NCBI GenBank assembly: GCA_937922925.1
Contig: CALAKU010000002.1
Location: 1 to 64,000 of the forward strand
DNA: 64,000 nucleotides
DNA from: an uncultured Arenicella sp.
Lineage (GTDB): Bacteria; Pseudomonadota; Gammaproteobacteria; Arenicellales; Arenicellaceae
Direction of reading: 5' to 3'
Shown: piece by piece, positions 11,225-21,808 of the stretch
Layout of the letters: each line of letters opens with the position of its first letter
Position numbering within the stretch: position 1 is the stretch's first letter
Translations under genes and position numbers: made by a program
The notes under the pieces: generated by a model
Database searches by the model: none
What the model was told of the DNA's origin: nothing
What the model saw: only the letters and a program-made list of their open reading frames with translations

Positions 11225-12934
11225 CTATGCCTTACTTCCAGGCCGCAAGCGCATTTCATGATGCCCCTTGCCTGCTTCGATCATAGGATAAACGTTTTCT
11301 TCTTGGTCGGTAATGAAGTCCATAAAGACCAAACGATCTTTCATTGCAAATGCTTCTTTTAAGGCACCTTCAACGTCTGAGGGTTTGTCGATAATCATGC
11401 CGACATGACCATAAGCCTCAGCTAAGGCAACAAAGTCTGGCAAAGAATCCATATACGAATTTGAATAGCGTTTCTCATAAGAAAATTCCTGCCATTGCCT
11501 GACCATACCAAGATAACGATTGTTCAAATTAATGATCTTAACTGGCAGGTCATACTGCTTGCAGGTCGCTAATTCTTGGATGCACATTTGAATGCTCCCT
11601 TCACCAGTCACACAGGCGACGTCGGCATCACGGTGCGCAAATTTGACTCCCATAGCCGCAGGCAACCCAAAGCCCATGGTTCCCAATCCACCAGAGTTGA
11701 TCCAGCGATGAGTATCTGAGAAACCGTAAAACTGAGCGGCGTACATTTGGTGTTGGCCAACATCTGAGGTCACATAAGCTTGGCCACCGGTGACCTTGTG
11801 CAATGCTTGAACGACTGCTTGCGGTTTTATCACGTCGCTGTCTTCGTGATACCACAAGCTATCCAGGCCACGCCAATCGTTGATTTGCTGCCACCATTGC
11901 TTGGTCAATTCCGAATTGATGTCATCTGAGCGACGCGCCAATTCTTTATTAAACGAGGTCAATACCTCTTTAACATCGGCCACTATGGCAATATCAGCTT
12001 TGATATTTTTATCGATTACAGAAGGGTCAATATCGACATGCAAAATTTTGGCGTGCGGGGCAAAATTATCAAGTGAGCCAGTGATACGATCGTCAAAACG
12101 GGCACCCAAGGCGATAATCAAATCGGCTTCATGCATGGCCATATTGGCCTCGTAAGTACCGTGCATCCCAAGCATCCCAACAAATAATGGGTCGTCGTGC
12201 GGATAAGCACCCAAACCCATTAAGGTATTAGTACACGGAAAACCGAGCTTTTGCACCATGTCCCGTAATTCTTGTTGAGCATGCGCCAAAACAACGCCAC
12301 CACCGGTGTAGACGATCGGCTTTTTAGCGTTCAACATCGCTTCGACAGCCGTTAATACATCACTGGACTTCGCAGGTTCCACTGGCTGATAAGAGCGCAT
12401 CGACAGCGTTTCAGGATAAATAAAATCAGCAAGCTGGGCGGTGATATCTTTAGGAACGTCGACCAGCACCGGGCCAGGCCGCCCTGAACAGGCCAAGTGA
12501 AATGCTTTTTTGATGGTAACCGCAATATCCTCTACGTTTTGGATGAGAAAATTGTGTTTAACACAAGGTCGGCTGATACCAACCGCATCAATTTCCTGAA
12601 ACGCGTCGTAGCCAATTAAAGGCTTCATTACCTGGCCGGATATCACCACCATGGGAATCGAATCCATATAGGCGGTGGCAATACCGGTGATTGCATTCGT
12701 TACTCCCGGGCCAGAGGTCACCAGAACCACCCCCGGTTTTCCAGTTGCGCGCGCATAACCATCAGCGGCATGCGTTGCGCCTTGTTCATGTCGCACCAAA
12801 ATATGCTCGACATCGTCTTGGCGGTGAAACGCGTCGTAAATATGTAGTGCGGCTCCGCCTGGATACCCAAACACATATTCAACGCCTTCTTCATTTAGGC
12901 TTTTTACAATTATGTCTGCGCCGGTAAATTGCAC
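11225..12934 (-). CDS. ilvB: acetolactate synthase large subunit
   Basis: ThDP enzyme; FGYPGGAALHIYDA, RHEQGATHAADGYARATGKPGV; adjacent to ilvH. Confidence 0.96.
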   Translation of the reverse strand: MQFTGADIIVKSLNEEGVEYVFGYPGGAALHIYDAFHRQDDVEHILVRHEQGATHAADGYARATGKPGVVLVTSGPGVTNAITGIATAYMDSIPMVVISGQVMKPLIGYDAFQEIDAVGISRPCVKHNFLIQNVEDIAVTIKKAFHLACSGRPGPVLVDVPKDITAQLADFIYPETLSMRSYQPVEPAKSSDVLTAVEAMLNAKKPIVYTGGGVVLAHAQQELRDMVQKLGFPCTNTLMGLGAYPHDDPLFVGMLGMHGTYEANMAMHEADLIIALGARFDDRITGSLDNFAPHAKILHVDIDPSVIDKNIKADIAIVADVKEVLTSFNKELARRSDDINSELTKQWWQQINDWRGLDSLWYHEDSDVIKPQAVVQALHKVTGGQAYVTSDVGQHQMYAAQFYGFSDTHRWINSGGLGTMGFGLPAAMGVKFAHRDADVACVTGEGSIQMCIQELATCKQYDLPVKIINLNNRYLGMVRQWQEFSYEKRYSNSYMDSLPDFVALAEAYGHVGMIIDKPSDVEGALKEAFAMKDRLVFMDFITDQEENVYPMIEAGKGHHEMRLRPGSKA

Positions 12935-13004
12935 GACTTTCTCCCACTGCTACTGATCTTAAACCGAACCGATTCAAGCGATTCGTTAATACTTTTAAAT
13001 GTCG

Positions 13005-13028
13005 ATAAAAAAGCCCGCATGCGGGCTT
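13005..13028 (-). terminator. intrinsic-terminator-like hairpin in ilvB 5' leader
   Basis: Minus strand AAGCCCG-CATG-CGGGCTT followed by TTTTAT; about 70 nt upstream of the ilvB ATG. Confidence 0.6.
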
Positions 13029-13042
13029 CTAACAAGAACGAA

Positions 13043-13070
13043 AGTATAAACGGCTCTGTATAAAAGACAA
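13043..13070 (-). promoter_or_regulatory. candidate sigma70 promoter for ilvBH
   Basis: Minus strand TTGTCT-N16-TATACT (13070..13065 and 13048..13043). Confidence 0.45.
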
Positions 13071-13227
13071 AGCTTCAGGAGCCAATTTTAGATAGAGCCA
13101 ACTGGCTAAATCGCATTTTTATCAATATGTTGCCGCAATTTCCCGCATGACTATTTTAAAAACAAATTGTCGGGATTCGTCGCACAGCCAAATTGCGGCT
13201 ATTGAGCTAGACGATTACACTATCGCC

Positions 13228-13959
13228 ATGCAGACCTACTTTCTTTCTGACTTGCATCTAAAGCGCGAAGAGCCTCAAATCATCGAGGCGTTTTTGCAGT
13301 TTTTAATGGGCCCCGCAGCCAACGCAGATCAAGTCTATGTGCTTGGTGACTTATTCGAATATTGGGTTGGCGATGATGCGGTTAGGCACATTGGTGTTGA
13401 GCCTGTGCTGGCAGCAATGAGGGAACTCAGCCAAACCATACCCTGCTTTTTCATCGCAGGTAATCGCGACTTTTTGGTGCGCCAAGGGTTTAGCGAAGCC
13501 AGCGGGTTTACCATTTTGCCAGACGAGACAGTGATCGACCTATACGGCACGCCAACGCTGATACTCCATGGAGACAGTCTTTGCACCGATGACATTAAGC
13601 ACCAACAGTTTAGAACCAATTTTGTCACCAACAAATTGGTTTGCGACTTATTACTCGGGCAGCCACTCAAAGAGAGATTAAAACTAGCTGAACAGGCTCG
13701 CGGGCAAAGCCAATCGAACTCTAAAGACATGGATATGACCATCATGGATGTAAGTCACAATGCGGTGCTAAAAGCATTCAAACAACACAGCGTGAAACAA
13801 ATGATCCATGGGCACACTCACCGACAAGCGACTCACGCCTATGACTTAGATATGGGCCAGACAACTCGCTTTGTTTTGGGCGATTGGCACACATCAAGCA
13901 GCATACTCACCGCCACCGCGGATGGAATTCGAATTGATAACCAACCTATTGAGCATTAA
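13228..13959 (+). CDS. lpxH: UDP-2,3-diacylglucosamine diphosphatase
   Basis: SDLHLKREEPQ, GDLFEYWVGDD, GNRDFLV, HGDSLCTDD, HGHTHRQ metallophosphatase motifs; likely start is internal Met (ORF opens at 13147). Confidence 0.93.
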   Translation: MQTYFLSDLHLKREEPQIIEAFLQFLMGPAANADQVYVLGDLFEYWVGDDAVRHIGVEPVLAAMRELSQTIPCFFIAGNRDFLVRQGFSEASGFTILPDETVIDLYGTPTLILHGDSLCTDDIKHQQFRTNFVTNKLVCDLLLGQPLKERLKLAEQARGQSQSNSKDMDMTIMDVSHNAVLKAFKQHSVKQMIHGHTHRQATHAYDLDMGQTTRFVLGDWHTSSSILTATADGIRIDNQPIEH

Positions 13960-14032
13960 GTAAACAGCGAGAAAGATTAAGTAGCGAGACCGAATCGTAA
14001 AAACTGGCGAGGCTAAACTCTAGTTGTGTTCG

Positions 14033-14317
14033 CTAGTTCTGTTCAGGAATCACCCGGTAAAAAGTCTCACCGTCTTTAATGAAACCTAATTGGCTGCGAG
14101 CTCGATCTTCCAGGGCCTCTTTGCCTTCCTTGAGCTCTTGAACTTGCGCGTGCAGCGCTTCATTGCGCTCGCTTAGCTCTTGATTTCTTTGTTGATTGCC
14201 CTCGATGGTGTTCTGCATTGACCAGAGCTGAAATACCCCATGCGCACCGAACCAAAGCTGCAATTGCAACACAAGCAAAAGCGCAAACAACAAACTGGCA
14301 ACGATCTTCATACTCAA
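14033..14317 (-). CDS. ftsB: cell division protein FtsB
   Basis: 94 aa, one TM then coiled coil; ARSQLGFIKDGETFYRVI typical FtsB C-terminal motif. Confidence 0.85.
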   Translation of the reverse strand: MSMKIVASLLFALLLVLQLQLWFGAHGVFQLWSMQNTIEGNQQRNQELSERNEALHAQVQELKEGKEALEDRARSQLGFIKDGETFYRVIPEQN

Positions 14318-14462
14318 ATTATAACACTAGATAATCGCAATACAGATTTAGCAGCAATGATAAATTACCATAGCAATGAGCCTCAAATTATTGAAATCTA
14401 ATGGGCTATACGTTATTTTGATTAACCAAAAAACAAAACACAACTCGGTAAGGCAACGTGCT

Positions 14463-15077
14463 ATGACCAAAAAATTGCAAAACGACCTGCGGAAACTGTC
14501 TACTACGACCCGTGTAGCCTTTATTAGCCTCACTTTTTTGTTCGCGTGCAGTTTCAGCGCAGCGCATGCGCAAGATGATAACAGCGGCCCATTTTTTGGC
14601 AAAAGCGCGCCTGGCAAATGGATTATCGGGGTAAAAGCGGCTCGCGTTGACCCTAACGTTGAACAAGTCGACGACGCTGACGCGGTAGGCCTTGTGGTTG
14701 GCTATGAATTCGCAAAGACCATTGGCGGTTTTGGCGGCACTTCGAGTGTTGAACTAGAGTACTTGCAAAGCGATACCACACCAACACTAACCGGTTCTGG
14801 CACGAGCTACGACGCCGAAGTATTGAACTTGTTTTTTACCTACCGTTCTCCGGGAACGCTGTACTACAAATTTAAAGGCGGCCTGTCGGTGGCCACTTTT
14901 GAGGTCAACAGCGTGATCCCCGGATTGATTGAAGATTCCGAAGACGTTTCGCTGGCGGCTGGTATTGGTATCGGTTTACGCATTCAAGACCGAGCCTTTG
15001 TCGAACTGGAGTATTCTCAAGACACCGGCGAATCAGATTTTGGCATTCTAGGTTTGAATGCCCTGCTTCAATTCTAA
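14463..15077 (+). CDS. OmpA/porin-like outer membrane beta-barrel protein
   Basis: Signal peptide (AAHAQDD) and amphipathic strands ending ...NALLQF with terminal Phe; likely start at 14463 (ORF opens at 14376). Confidence 0.7.
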   Translation: MTKKLQNDLRKLSTTTRVAFISLTFLFACSFSAAHAQDDNSGPFFGKSAPGKWIIGVKAARVDPNVEQVDDADAVGLVVGYEFAKTIGGFGGTSSVELEYLQSDTTPTLTGSGTSYDAEVLNLFFTYRSPGTLYYKFKGGLSVATFEVNSVIPGLIEDSEDVSLAAGIGIGLRIQDRAFVELEYSQDTGESDFGILGLNALLQF

Positions 15078-15126
15078 AGCCTTCAGCATGCTGATTTAGC
15101 CTTTATAAAGCTCTGATCAAACGAGA

Positions 15127-15155
15127 AAACCGCAGTAACCACTGCGGTTTTTTTG
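15127..15155. terminator. bidirectional intrinsic terminator between convergent porin-like gene and metZ
   Basis: AACCGCAGT AACC ACTGCGGTT followed by T-run on +, with A-run on the other side. Confidence 0.8.
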
Positions 15156-15256
15156 TGGCTAGTAGAATCCGTTTTTACAAGCTTGTATCTCTCAAGCTCT
15201 TGTCTTTAAAACTGAGAGTAATAAGACGCTATTTGAATTTTCGCCACACCACTGGT

Positions 15257-16435
15257 TTAACTCAAAACAAGATCCTCAAATACATCGTCGGGATGCTCAA
15301 GACCAACGGCGACACGAATCAAACTCGGTGTTATTCCCGCGGCATGCTTGTCTTCCTCTGACCAACGCGCATGAGTGGTGGTAAAGGGATGCGTTATCGT
15401 GGTTCGTGTGTCGCCCAAATTTGAGGTGCGCGAGAGCAATTGTGCTTTGTCGATCACCGACCAAGCACTGTCTTGACCTCCCTCGACCTCGAAGGACACC
15501 ACTGCACCGGCCTTGCGCTGCTGTTGGCGGCACAAATCAAATTGGCTATGGGACTCCAAGCCCGGGTAGTACACACGTTTGACCTTTGGATGGTCATCCA
15601 AGCGCCTAGCCAGTATTAAGGCATTATCGCAAGACTGATTCACACGCAACTCAAGTGTTTCCAAGGCCTTTGTAAAAACCCAGGCGTTAAATGGCGACAT
15701 CGACGGCCCAGCGGTGCGCATAAACGCGACCATATCTTTGCCTACCAATTGCTCATCACCAACCACAGCGCCACCGACACAGCGGCCTTGCCCGTCAATG
15801 GCCTTGGTTGCTGAATGAATAACCACGTCAGCCCCTAGGGTTAATGGCTGCTGTAGTGCGGGCGTGCAAAAGCAATTGTCTACCACGACTTTTATTTGTG
15901 GGTTCGCCGCATGAGCTAATTCGGCGATCGCCGAGATGTCGCCCAACTCCATGAGAGGATTGCTCGGCGTTTCAAAGAACACCATTTTGGTATTGCTTTG
16001 AATGGCTTGTTCCCACTCTTTTAGATCGACCAGCGAGACAAAAGTCGTTTGAATATCAAAACGACCCAATAGCTGCTTTAGTAACGTGAAGTTCGCGCCA
16101 AAAATTGAGCGCGATGCCACCACATGATCACCCGCATTTAGTAAGGTCATACAGAGGCTTAGCAAAGCAGACATACCTGATGCCGTTGCCACACAGGCCT
16201 GGCCCTGCTCCATCAGAGCTAATCGACGCTCGAATGCCTGCACCGATGGATTGGTAAAACGAGAGTAGATATTGCCCTCTTCTTGTTGTGAGAAGAGCTT
16301 CGCGGCCTGCGCTGCGCTCTCAAACACAAAGCTTGAAGTGGTGAAAATCGCTTCGCTGTGCTCGTTTTCGGAACTGCGGATTTGGCCACCACGAACTGCG
16401 ATCGTTTGTGGCCGATATGACTTGCTGTTGTCCAT
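15257..16435 (-). CDS. metZ: O-succinylhomoserine sulfhydrylase
   Basis: Cys/Met PLP family: SRFTNPSVQAFERRLALMEQGQ, SATKAIDGQGRCVGGAVVG; adjacent to purF as in Pseudomonas. Confidence 0.9.
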   Translation of the reverse strand: MDNSKSYRPQTIAVRGGQIRSSENEHSEAIFTTSSFVFESAAQAAKLFSQQEEGNIYSRFTNPSVQAFERRLALMEQGQACVATASGMSALLSLCMTLLNAGDHVVASRSIFGANFTLLKQLLGRFDIQTTFVSLVDLKEWEQAIQSNTKMVFFETPSNPLMELGDISAIAELAHAANPQIKVVVDNCFCTPALQQPLTLGADVVIHSATKAIDGQGRCVGGAVVGDEQLVGKDMVAFMRTAGPSMSPFNAWVFTKALETLELRVNQSCDNALILARRLDDHPKVKRVYYPGLESHSQFDLCRQQQRKAGAVVSFEVEGGQDSAWSVIDKAQLLSRTSNLGDTRTTITHPFTTTHARWSEEDKHAAGITPSLIRVAVGLEHPDDVFEDLVLS

Positions 16436-16444
16436 ACTAAGGAT

Positions 16445-17971
16445 CTAATTACTAAACTGAGAAACGTCTCTTAGCTTCGAAGGGCTGATTTCGCTCGCGC
16501 GTTTAGCGTCATCGCTGCGCGCGTGCTCAAGTTCAGTAAAGTAGTTGATATCTACGTCGCCGGTTACATATTGCTTACTAAAGCAAGAGGTATCAAATTG
16601 CGTGATTTGAGGATTGCCCTCTGAGGCGGCCTCAATCAAATCGTTTAAATCTTGATAGATCAAACCATCTGCGCCGATTTGTTCTTGAATTTGCTCAACC
16701 GTTCTGTTGTTCGCGATAAGTTCAGAAGCCGCTGGCATATCAATGCCATACACATTTGGATAGCGCACTGGCGGCGCAGCCGAAGCAAAATACACTTTTT
16801 TTGCACCAGCATCTCTGGCCATCTGCACGATTTGCTTTGAGGTGGTACCGCGCACTATCGAATCATCGACCAAGAGCACATTCTTATCGCGAAATTCAAG
16901 CTCAATGGCATTCAGTTTTTGACGCACTGATTTTTTGCGCATTTCTTGGCCGGGCATAATGAACGTTCGCCCAATATAGCGATTCTTAATAAAACCCTCA
17001 CGATAGCGAACCCCTAAAATCTGCGACATTTCCAAGGCCGAGGTACGGCTGGTGTCGGGGATCGGTATGACCACGTCGATGTCGTGATCTTTCCACTCAC
17101 GCTGAACCTTACGAGCCAGTTTCTCGCCCATACGCATGCGCGTTCGATACACCGAGATGCCATCAATCATCGAATCTGGCCGCGCTAAATAAACTTGCTC
17201 AAAGATACAAGGCGAATAGCTGGAGCCTGACGCGCATTGATGGGTTTGCACCTCGCCATCGATTGGCAAGATTATGGCTTCACCGGGTCGCACATCAGAG
17301 ATGATCGTAAACCCTTGGCTATCAAGCGCCACACTCTCCGAGGCAACCATGTACTCTCGCCCCTCTTGCGTGTCTTTATATCCGTAAATAAGCGGGCGTA
17401 TCCCAAACTTATCACGAAAGGCAACAATGCCGATGCCCATAATGAAGGCCACCACTGCGTAGCCTCCCTGACATCGTTTAAATACTTGCTCTAACGCCGA
17501 GAATATCTGTTGATTATTTAGCTGATAATCCTTGGGTTGCAAAACCCGGTACAGCTCATGTGCGAAAACATTGAGTAGGATTTCCGAATCAGACGAGGTA
17601 TTCACATGGCGTCGATCATCGGTGAATATGCGCTTTCGCAGATTCGCCGCATTGGTCAAATTACCATTGTGTGCCAAGGCAATCCCAAAGGGCGAATTAA
17701 CGTAAAATGGTTGAGCTTCTGCTGGCGAGCTCGAACCCGCAGTTGGATAACGACAGTGTGCTATGCCGACCTTACCCGACAAGCGCTGCATATGGCGGCT
17801 AAAAAATACGTCTTTGACTAATCCATTGTCTTTACGCAAATTAACAAAACCGTTGTTGTCACAAGTCAAGATGCCTGCCGCGTCTTGACCACGATGTTGC
17901 AATACCGTTAGCCCGTCATAAAGGCTGGGGCCAACTGGGGATTTACCTACAATTCCTAAAACGCCACACAT
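16445..17971 (-). CDS. purF: amidophosphoribosyltransferase
   Basis: [34 protein letters not shown]; PRTase motif [18 protein letters not shown]. Confidence 0.97.
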   Translation of the reverse strand: MCGVLGIVGKSPVGPSLYDGLTVLQHRGQDAAGILTCDNNGFVNLRKDNGLVKDVFFSRHMQRLSGKVGIAHCRYPTAGSSSPAEAQPFYVNSPFGIALAHNGNLTNAANLRKRIFTDDRRHVNTSSDSEILLNVFAHELYRVLQPKDYQLNNQQIFSALEQVFKRCQGGYAVVAFIMGIGIVAFRDKFGIRPLIYGYKDTQEGREYMVASESVALDSQGFTIISDVRPGEAIILPIDGEVQTHQCASGSSYSPCIFEQVYLARPDSMIDGISVYRTRMRMGEKLARKVQREWKDHDIDVVIPIPDTSRTSALEMSQILGVRYREGFIKNRYIGRTFIMPGQEMRKKSVRQKLNAIELEFRDKNVLLVDDSIVRGTTSKQIVQMARDAGAKKVYFASAAPPVRYPNVYGIDMPAASELIANNRTVEQIQEQIGADGLIYQDLNDLIEAASEGNPQITQFDTSCFSKQYVTGDVDINYFTELEHARSDDAKRASEISPSKLRDVSQFSN

Positions 17972-18000
17972 TGCTAAGATTTGCCGATATTAATTACGGA

Positions 18001-18060
18001 TGAGTCTTGGTTTTAAACGATATGACTTGGGTTTAAACGACATGTCTTGAGTTTAAACAC
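18001..18060. repeat. three tandem 20-bp repeats upstream of purF
   Basis: tgagtcttggttttaaacga / tatgacttgggtttaaacga / catgtcttgagtttaaacac; two copies carry the GTTTAAAC palindrome. Confidence 0.9.
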
Positions 18061-18146
18061 AGATCGCGCGAAAAGTAACTCAACCTAAGGTGAGCCGAAT
18101 CATACCCTATTTAGCATTTCAGGGTTTATTTTTGCGACTGATACAG

Positions 18147-18767
18147 CTACCGAGCTTCGTCAAGCTGCTCCGGCAACGAGTTAAGCTCATTTGCCTTATC
18201 CGACGATTCAATTAACTGCTCAAGCGCTTTTTGTTGAAGCTGTTGTTGAACGTTGCCTTGCACCGAGGCGTCTTCGCCCAACTCGTCACGCTGCAAGGAA
18301 TTAGGCAATAGGTCTTCGACAAAATCCATTACCGGAACCAGTTTGGGGATGTGTTTTGACGATTGCCACCACTGCGAATTCTCTAAACCTAAAGCCCGAG
18401 CGACCATCAGCAAGGCCACCGAAATGGCGATACCTCTTACCACGCCAAAGCCTATGCCTAAGACCCGATCAATGCCTTTAATTGGGCCTCGGACAATAAA
18501 CTTGTAAAGAAGATAAGAGATAAAAGCAAAAATAAACAAAGTGCCAATAAACACGGCAGCAAAACCCGCCCACTCTCGAAACTTAGGCGTGGGAATGCGA
18601 ATGTACTGATGAATGAATTCACCCATCTCCACGCAAAACGTAATGCCCAACCAAATCGCCAAAATCCATGAAACCAGCGACAGTGCTTCTTTAATAAAAC
18701 CGCGGAACACGGCGACGATCATCGAAATAACAATAATTGCCGCAATTACCCAGTCAAAACCCGCCAT
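18147..18767 (-). CDS. cvpA: colicin V production protein homolog
   Basis: MAGFDWVIAAIIVISMIVAVFRGFIKEALSLVSWILAIWLG; upstream of purF. Confidence 0.93.
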   Translation of the reverse strand: MAGFDWVIAAIIVISMIVAVFRGFIKEALSLVSWILAIWLGITFCVEMGEFIHQYIRIPTPKFREWAGFAAVFIGTLFIFAFISYLLYKFIVRGPIKGIDRVLGIGFGVVRGIAISVALLMVARALGLENSQWWQSSKHIPKLVPVMDFVEDLLPNSLQRDELGEDASVQGNVQQQLQQKALEQLIESSDKANELNSLPEQLDEAR

Positions 18768-18835
18768 ACTTACCTCTGACACCACATAATTAGTTTTTGG
18801 CTCATCGATTTAATCTGAACTTATTGAATCTACAC

Positions 18836-19702
18836 TTAAGGATAAACACGAACAAAACCATCTTTGCCGGTTTTCGTTTTTAAACGCTGAACTTCGTTAC
18901 TGGCATCTGCACGTTTAGTAAATGGGCCAAGCCACACGCGCATGCCCTTACCTCGATTGGTGTCTACTATGGTGCTGCCAGCATCAAACCCTTGTCGGTT
19001 TAACTCGTTCACCAGTTTAGTGGCTCTCAACTGATAACCCGTCGTTGAAAACAAACCAACCTGCACCACCCAACCAACATCTACCGAGCTTGAGGGCTTG
19101 GTGGGCTCTGCCGGCGAACTGGACTTTGATACTGATTTTGATGCTGGTTTTGCATTCGATGAGGAATTTGCCGATGTGCTTTCGCGTGGCCCTGTCGATG
19201 CTGGAGTATTCGCCGCTACCGAGCCCGAACTAGCTACGGACGGAGTCGATTTCTTGTCTTGCGCCGGTACCGTGGTGGGCGTGGCACTGACCGATGTTTC
19301 TGGCTGTTCTTGTTTAGGCTGAGGCGTAGCCGGTTTACTGGCTTGTTGTGCCTGCTTGCTTGACTCTTGCGAGTCTGTTTGTTCGGATCGATTCGCTTTT
19401 TGCTGATCTGCTTTTTGCTGATCTAAAGGAGTAATTTTAGAGATATAGACGGTTTCTTCTGGTTCATCTTCAAACCCCGTATCAGGGATAAGCGGATTGG
19501 GATCGGAATTATCTGGTACCCGAAGTGGCGCCGACTCGGTGCCCGCTTGTGCATCTTGGGTTGAATCCGAACCACTGGGCGGCCCTAGCATCCACGGCAA
19601 CACCAGCACGCCAAAGAAAATTAACACTGCGGCACCGGTAATACGATGTTTTAAATTAAAGTCCGCCGTGGACTCAGCATTGATTTGATCAACGTTTGCC
19701 AT
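18836..19702 (-). CDS. SPOR domain-containing protein (DedD-like)
   Basis: Single TM, low-complexity linker, C-terminal SPOR domain WVVQVGLFSTTGYQLRATKLVNELNRQGFDA; between folC and cvpA as dedD in E. coli. Confidence 0.88.
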   Translation of the reverse strand: MANVDQINAESTADFNLKHRITGAAVLIFFGVLVLPWMLGPPSGSDSTQDAQAGTESAPLRVPDNSDPNPLIPDTGFEDEPEETVYISKITPLDQQKADQQKANRSEQTDSQESSKQAQQASKPATPQPKQEQPETSVSATPTTVPAQDKKSTPSVASSGSVAANTPASTGPRESTSANSSSNAKPASKSVSKSSSPAEPTKPSSSVDVGWVVQVGLFSTTGYQLRATKLVNELNRQGFDAGSTIVDTNRGKGMRVWLGPFTKRADASNEVQRLKTKTGKDGFVRVYP

Positions 19703-19783
19703 TTACTTAACTTGCCATTACCTAATTTGCCATTTTATAAAAAGGCCCAAAAAGAACCAGAGACAACAACGCATCGTACAAGG

Positions 19784-21088
19784 TTAAGAAGCCTTGCCGC
19801 GATGGGCAATTATATCACCAACAATATGGAAGGAACCAAAAACCACCAAACAGTCATTGATTGTTAACTGAGCCATTGCCACGTCATAGGCTGCCTCCAC
19901 TTTTTCGAAGCACTGACTTGACGCATTGCTTGGCAGCAACGCGTCGATCTGAGCAGCCGAGGCACCACGTTCATTGTGAATGCTCGCAAGAAACCAGGTG
20001 TCAACAAGTCTAAACATATGAGCCAAGCTGGCGTGTATATCTTTATCCCCTAACATTCCGCAGACCGCATAACAAGTGCCTGAATGTTGTTGAATCTTAG
20101 ACTCAACAAAATCAGCGAGCCGCTCTAATGAGGCTTGATTGTGCGATACATCAACGATAACCAAGGGCGACTCTTGCACAATCTGGCATCGCCCCGGCAG
20201 GCGCGCGGCCCCTAAACCAACCGCCAAATCAGTTGCGCTTACGGCGTGACGTTGTTGCAAACATTCAATCGCCATTAATGCACCGGCGGCATTGTCGATT
20301 TGATGCCCGCTTTGATCAAACGGCAAGGGTAAATCTCGATAATTGGTATTTTCGGTGAACCAATGCCACGTATCGGTTTGACCACCCTCTTGCACCTGAA
20401 ATTCTTGATTGCGCTGCCAAACATGCGCTCCGATCTCTTTGGCTCTGGGTAGTAATGTTTCGGGAGGTTCAGCACTGGCAACAACCAAGGGCCGCTTAGG
20501 CCGGGCAATACCGATTTTCTCGAGGGCAATATCATTGACATCTTCGCCCAACCAAGCGGTGTGGTCTTTAGAGATGTTGGTCACGACTGCAACGTCGGCG
20601 TCTAAAATATTTACCGCATCCAATCGCCCTCCCAGCCCTACTTCCATAATGAAAATATCTAACTCAGCTTGCACAAACAAATCGATTGCGATTAGGGTTC
20701 CGAATTCAAAAAAAGTAAGGCCTATCTCGCCACGCACAGATTCGATACGCTCAAACGAAGCCAGCAATTTCGAATCGACAACAGCTTGGCGATTTATCTC
20801 ATAGCGTTCATTAAAACGAACCAAATGCGGCGAAGTGTATTTACCCACAGAGTAACCCGCACCACTGTAAATACTGGCCAACATCTCTGCCGTGCTGCCT
20901 TTGCCATTGGTACCGGCTATCGTAATCACGGTCGACGAAACGCCTTCGGGATACAGCAATTGATAAACTTGCCGCACGCGTTCAAGACTCAGATCTATGG
21001 AACGCGCGTGCAGCGTTTGGATGTAGTCAATCCATTCTGGCAAACTTTTCATTTTTTGTTGATCTGTATGCACAATAAACCCGCTCAA
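19784..21088 (-). CDS. folC: bifunctional folylpolyglutamate synthase/dihydrofolate synthase
   Basis: ITIAGTNGKGSTAEMLASIY, YTSPHLVRFNERYEIN; overlaps the trpF stop. Confidence 0.93.
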   Translation of the reverse strand: MSGFIVHTDQQKMKSLPEWIDYIQTLHARSIDLSLERVRQVYQLLYPEGVSSTVITIAGTNGKGSTAEMLASIYSGAGYSVGKYTSPHLVRFNERYEINRQAVVDSKLLASFERIESVRGEIGLTFFEFGTLIAIDLFVQAELDIFIMEVGLGGRLDAVNILDADVAVVTNISKDHTAWLGEDVNDIALEKIGIARPKRPLVVASAEPPETLLPRAKEIGAHVWQRNQEFQVQEGGQTDTWHWFTENTNYRDLPLPFDQSGHQIDNAAGALMAIECLQQRHAVSATDLAVGLGAARLPGRCQIVQESPLVIVDVSHNQASLERLADFVESKIQQHSGTCYAVCGMLGDKDIHASLAHMFRLVDTWFLASIHNERGASAAQIDALLPSNASSQCFEKVEAAYDVAMAQLTINDCLVVFGSFHIVGDIIAHRGKAS

Positions 21089-21708
21089 CCGAGATGCTTA
21101 ATGTTCTCAAGAGCGGTTGCCAACAATCCCAGGTTTTTACGCCCCGGCGCATTCTCCAAACCACTGTTTAGATCAACTGCCCAAGGGCTGAATACCTTGA
21201 TCGACTGAGCGACATTCTCTGCATTTAAGCCGCCCGCCAAAATTAAAGGTTTTGGGCTTGATTTTGGCCACACCGACACGTCGAGCCGATGGCCAGTGCC
21301 ACCATAAAGACCGTTTACATAAGGGTCGACCAACAGGGCTTTGGCATCAGCAAAGCAGTGAGACAAACGCTGTGATTCCTCTGCGGTCTTAGGGCGAATC
21401 GCTTTAATAAAAGGCTTGCTGAGTGCAGCACCAACCGCATTGCTTTCATCGCCATGCAGTTGAACATAGTCTAGCCCTATCTGTTCAACCAAATTATCAA
21501 TATGAGATGCACTTGCGTTAACCACCACGCCGACCAGTTTGACTGAATCAGGCACGACGTCTCGAATCGCTTGAGCAGCGGCCACGTCTATCACGCGAGG
21601 GCTGTTGGCATGCAAGATCATGCCAATCGCATCGACACCCAAATCACACGCAGCTTTCGCCTCGTTAGCTCGAGTCATACCGCACACTTTTACATAAACT
21701 TTAGACAT
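21085..21708 (-). CDS. trpF: phosphoribosylanthranilate isomerase
   Basis: VKVCGMTRANEAKAACDLGVDAIGMI; VQLHGDES; LAGGLNAENV. Confidence 0.95.
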   Translation of the reverse strand: MSKVYVKVCGMTRANEAKAACDLGVDAIGMILHANSPRVIDVAAAQAIRDVVPDSVKLVGVVVNASASHIDNLVEQIGLDYVQLHGDESNAVGAALSKPFIKAIRPKTAEESQRLSHCFADAKALLVDPYVNGLYGGTGHRLDVSVWPKSSPKPLILAGGLNAENVAQSIKVFSPWAVDLNSGLENAPGRKNLGLLATALENIKHLG

Positions 21709-21743
21709 TCTTTTTTGCTAGCCAGCTAAGCAGTAAGTCCGAA

Positions 21744-21779
21744 ACCTTACCCAACACCTTACCCAACACCTTACCTAAA
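21744..21779. repeat. 12-bp tandem repeat (accttacccaac) x3
   Basis: accttacccaac / accttacccaac / accttacctaaa between truA and trpF. Confidence 0.9.
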
Positions 21780-21808
21780 ACCCGTAACTAAAACCTCGCC
21801 CTAATACT

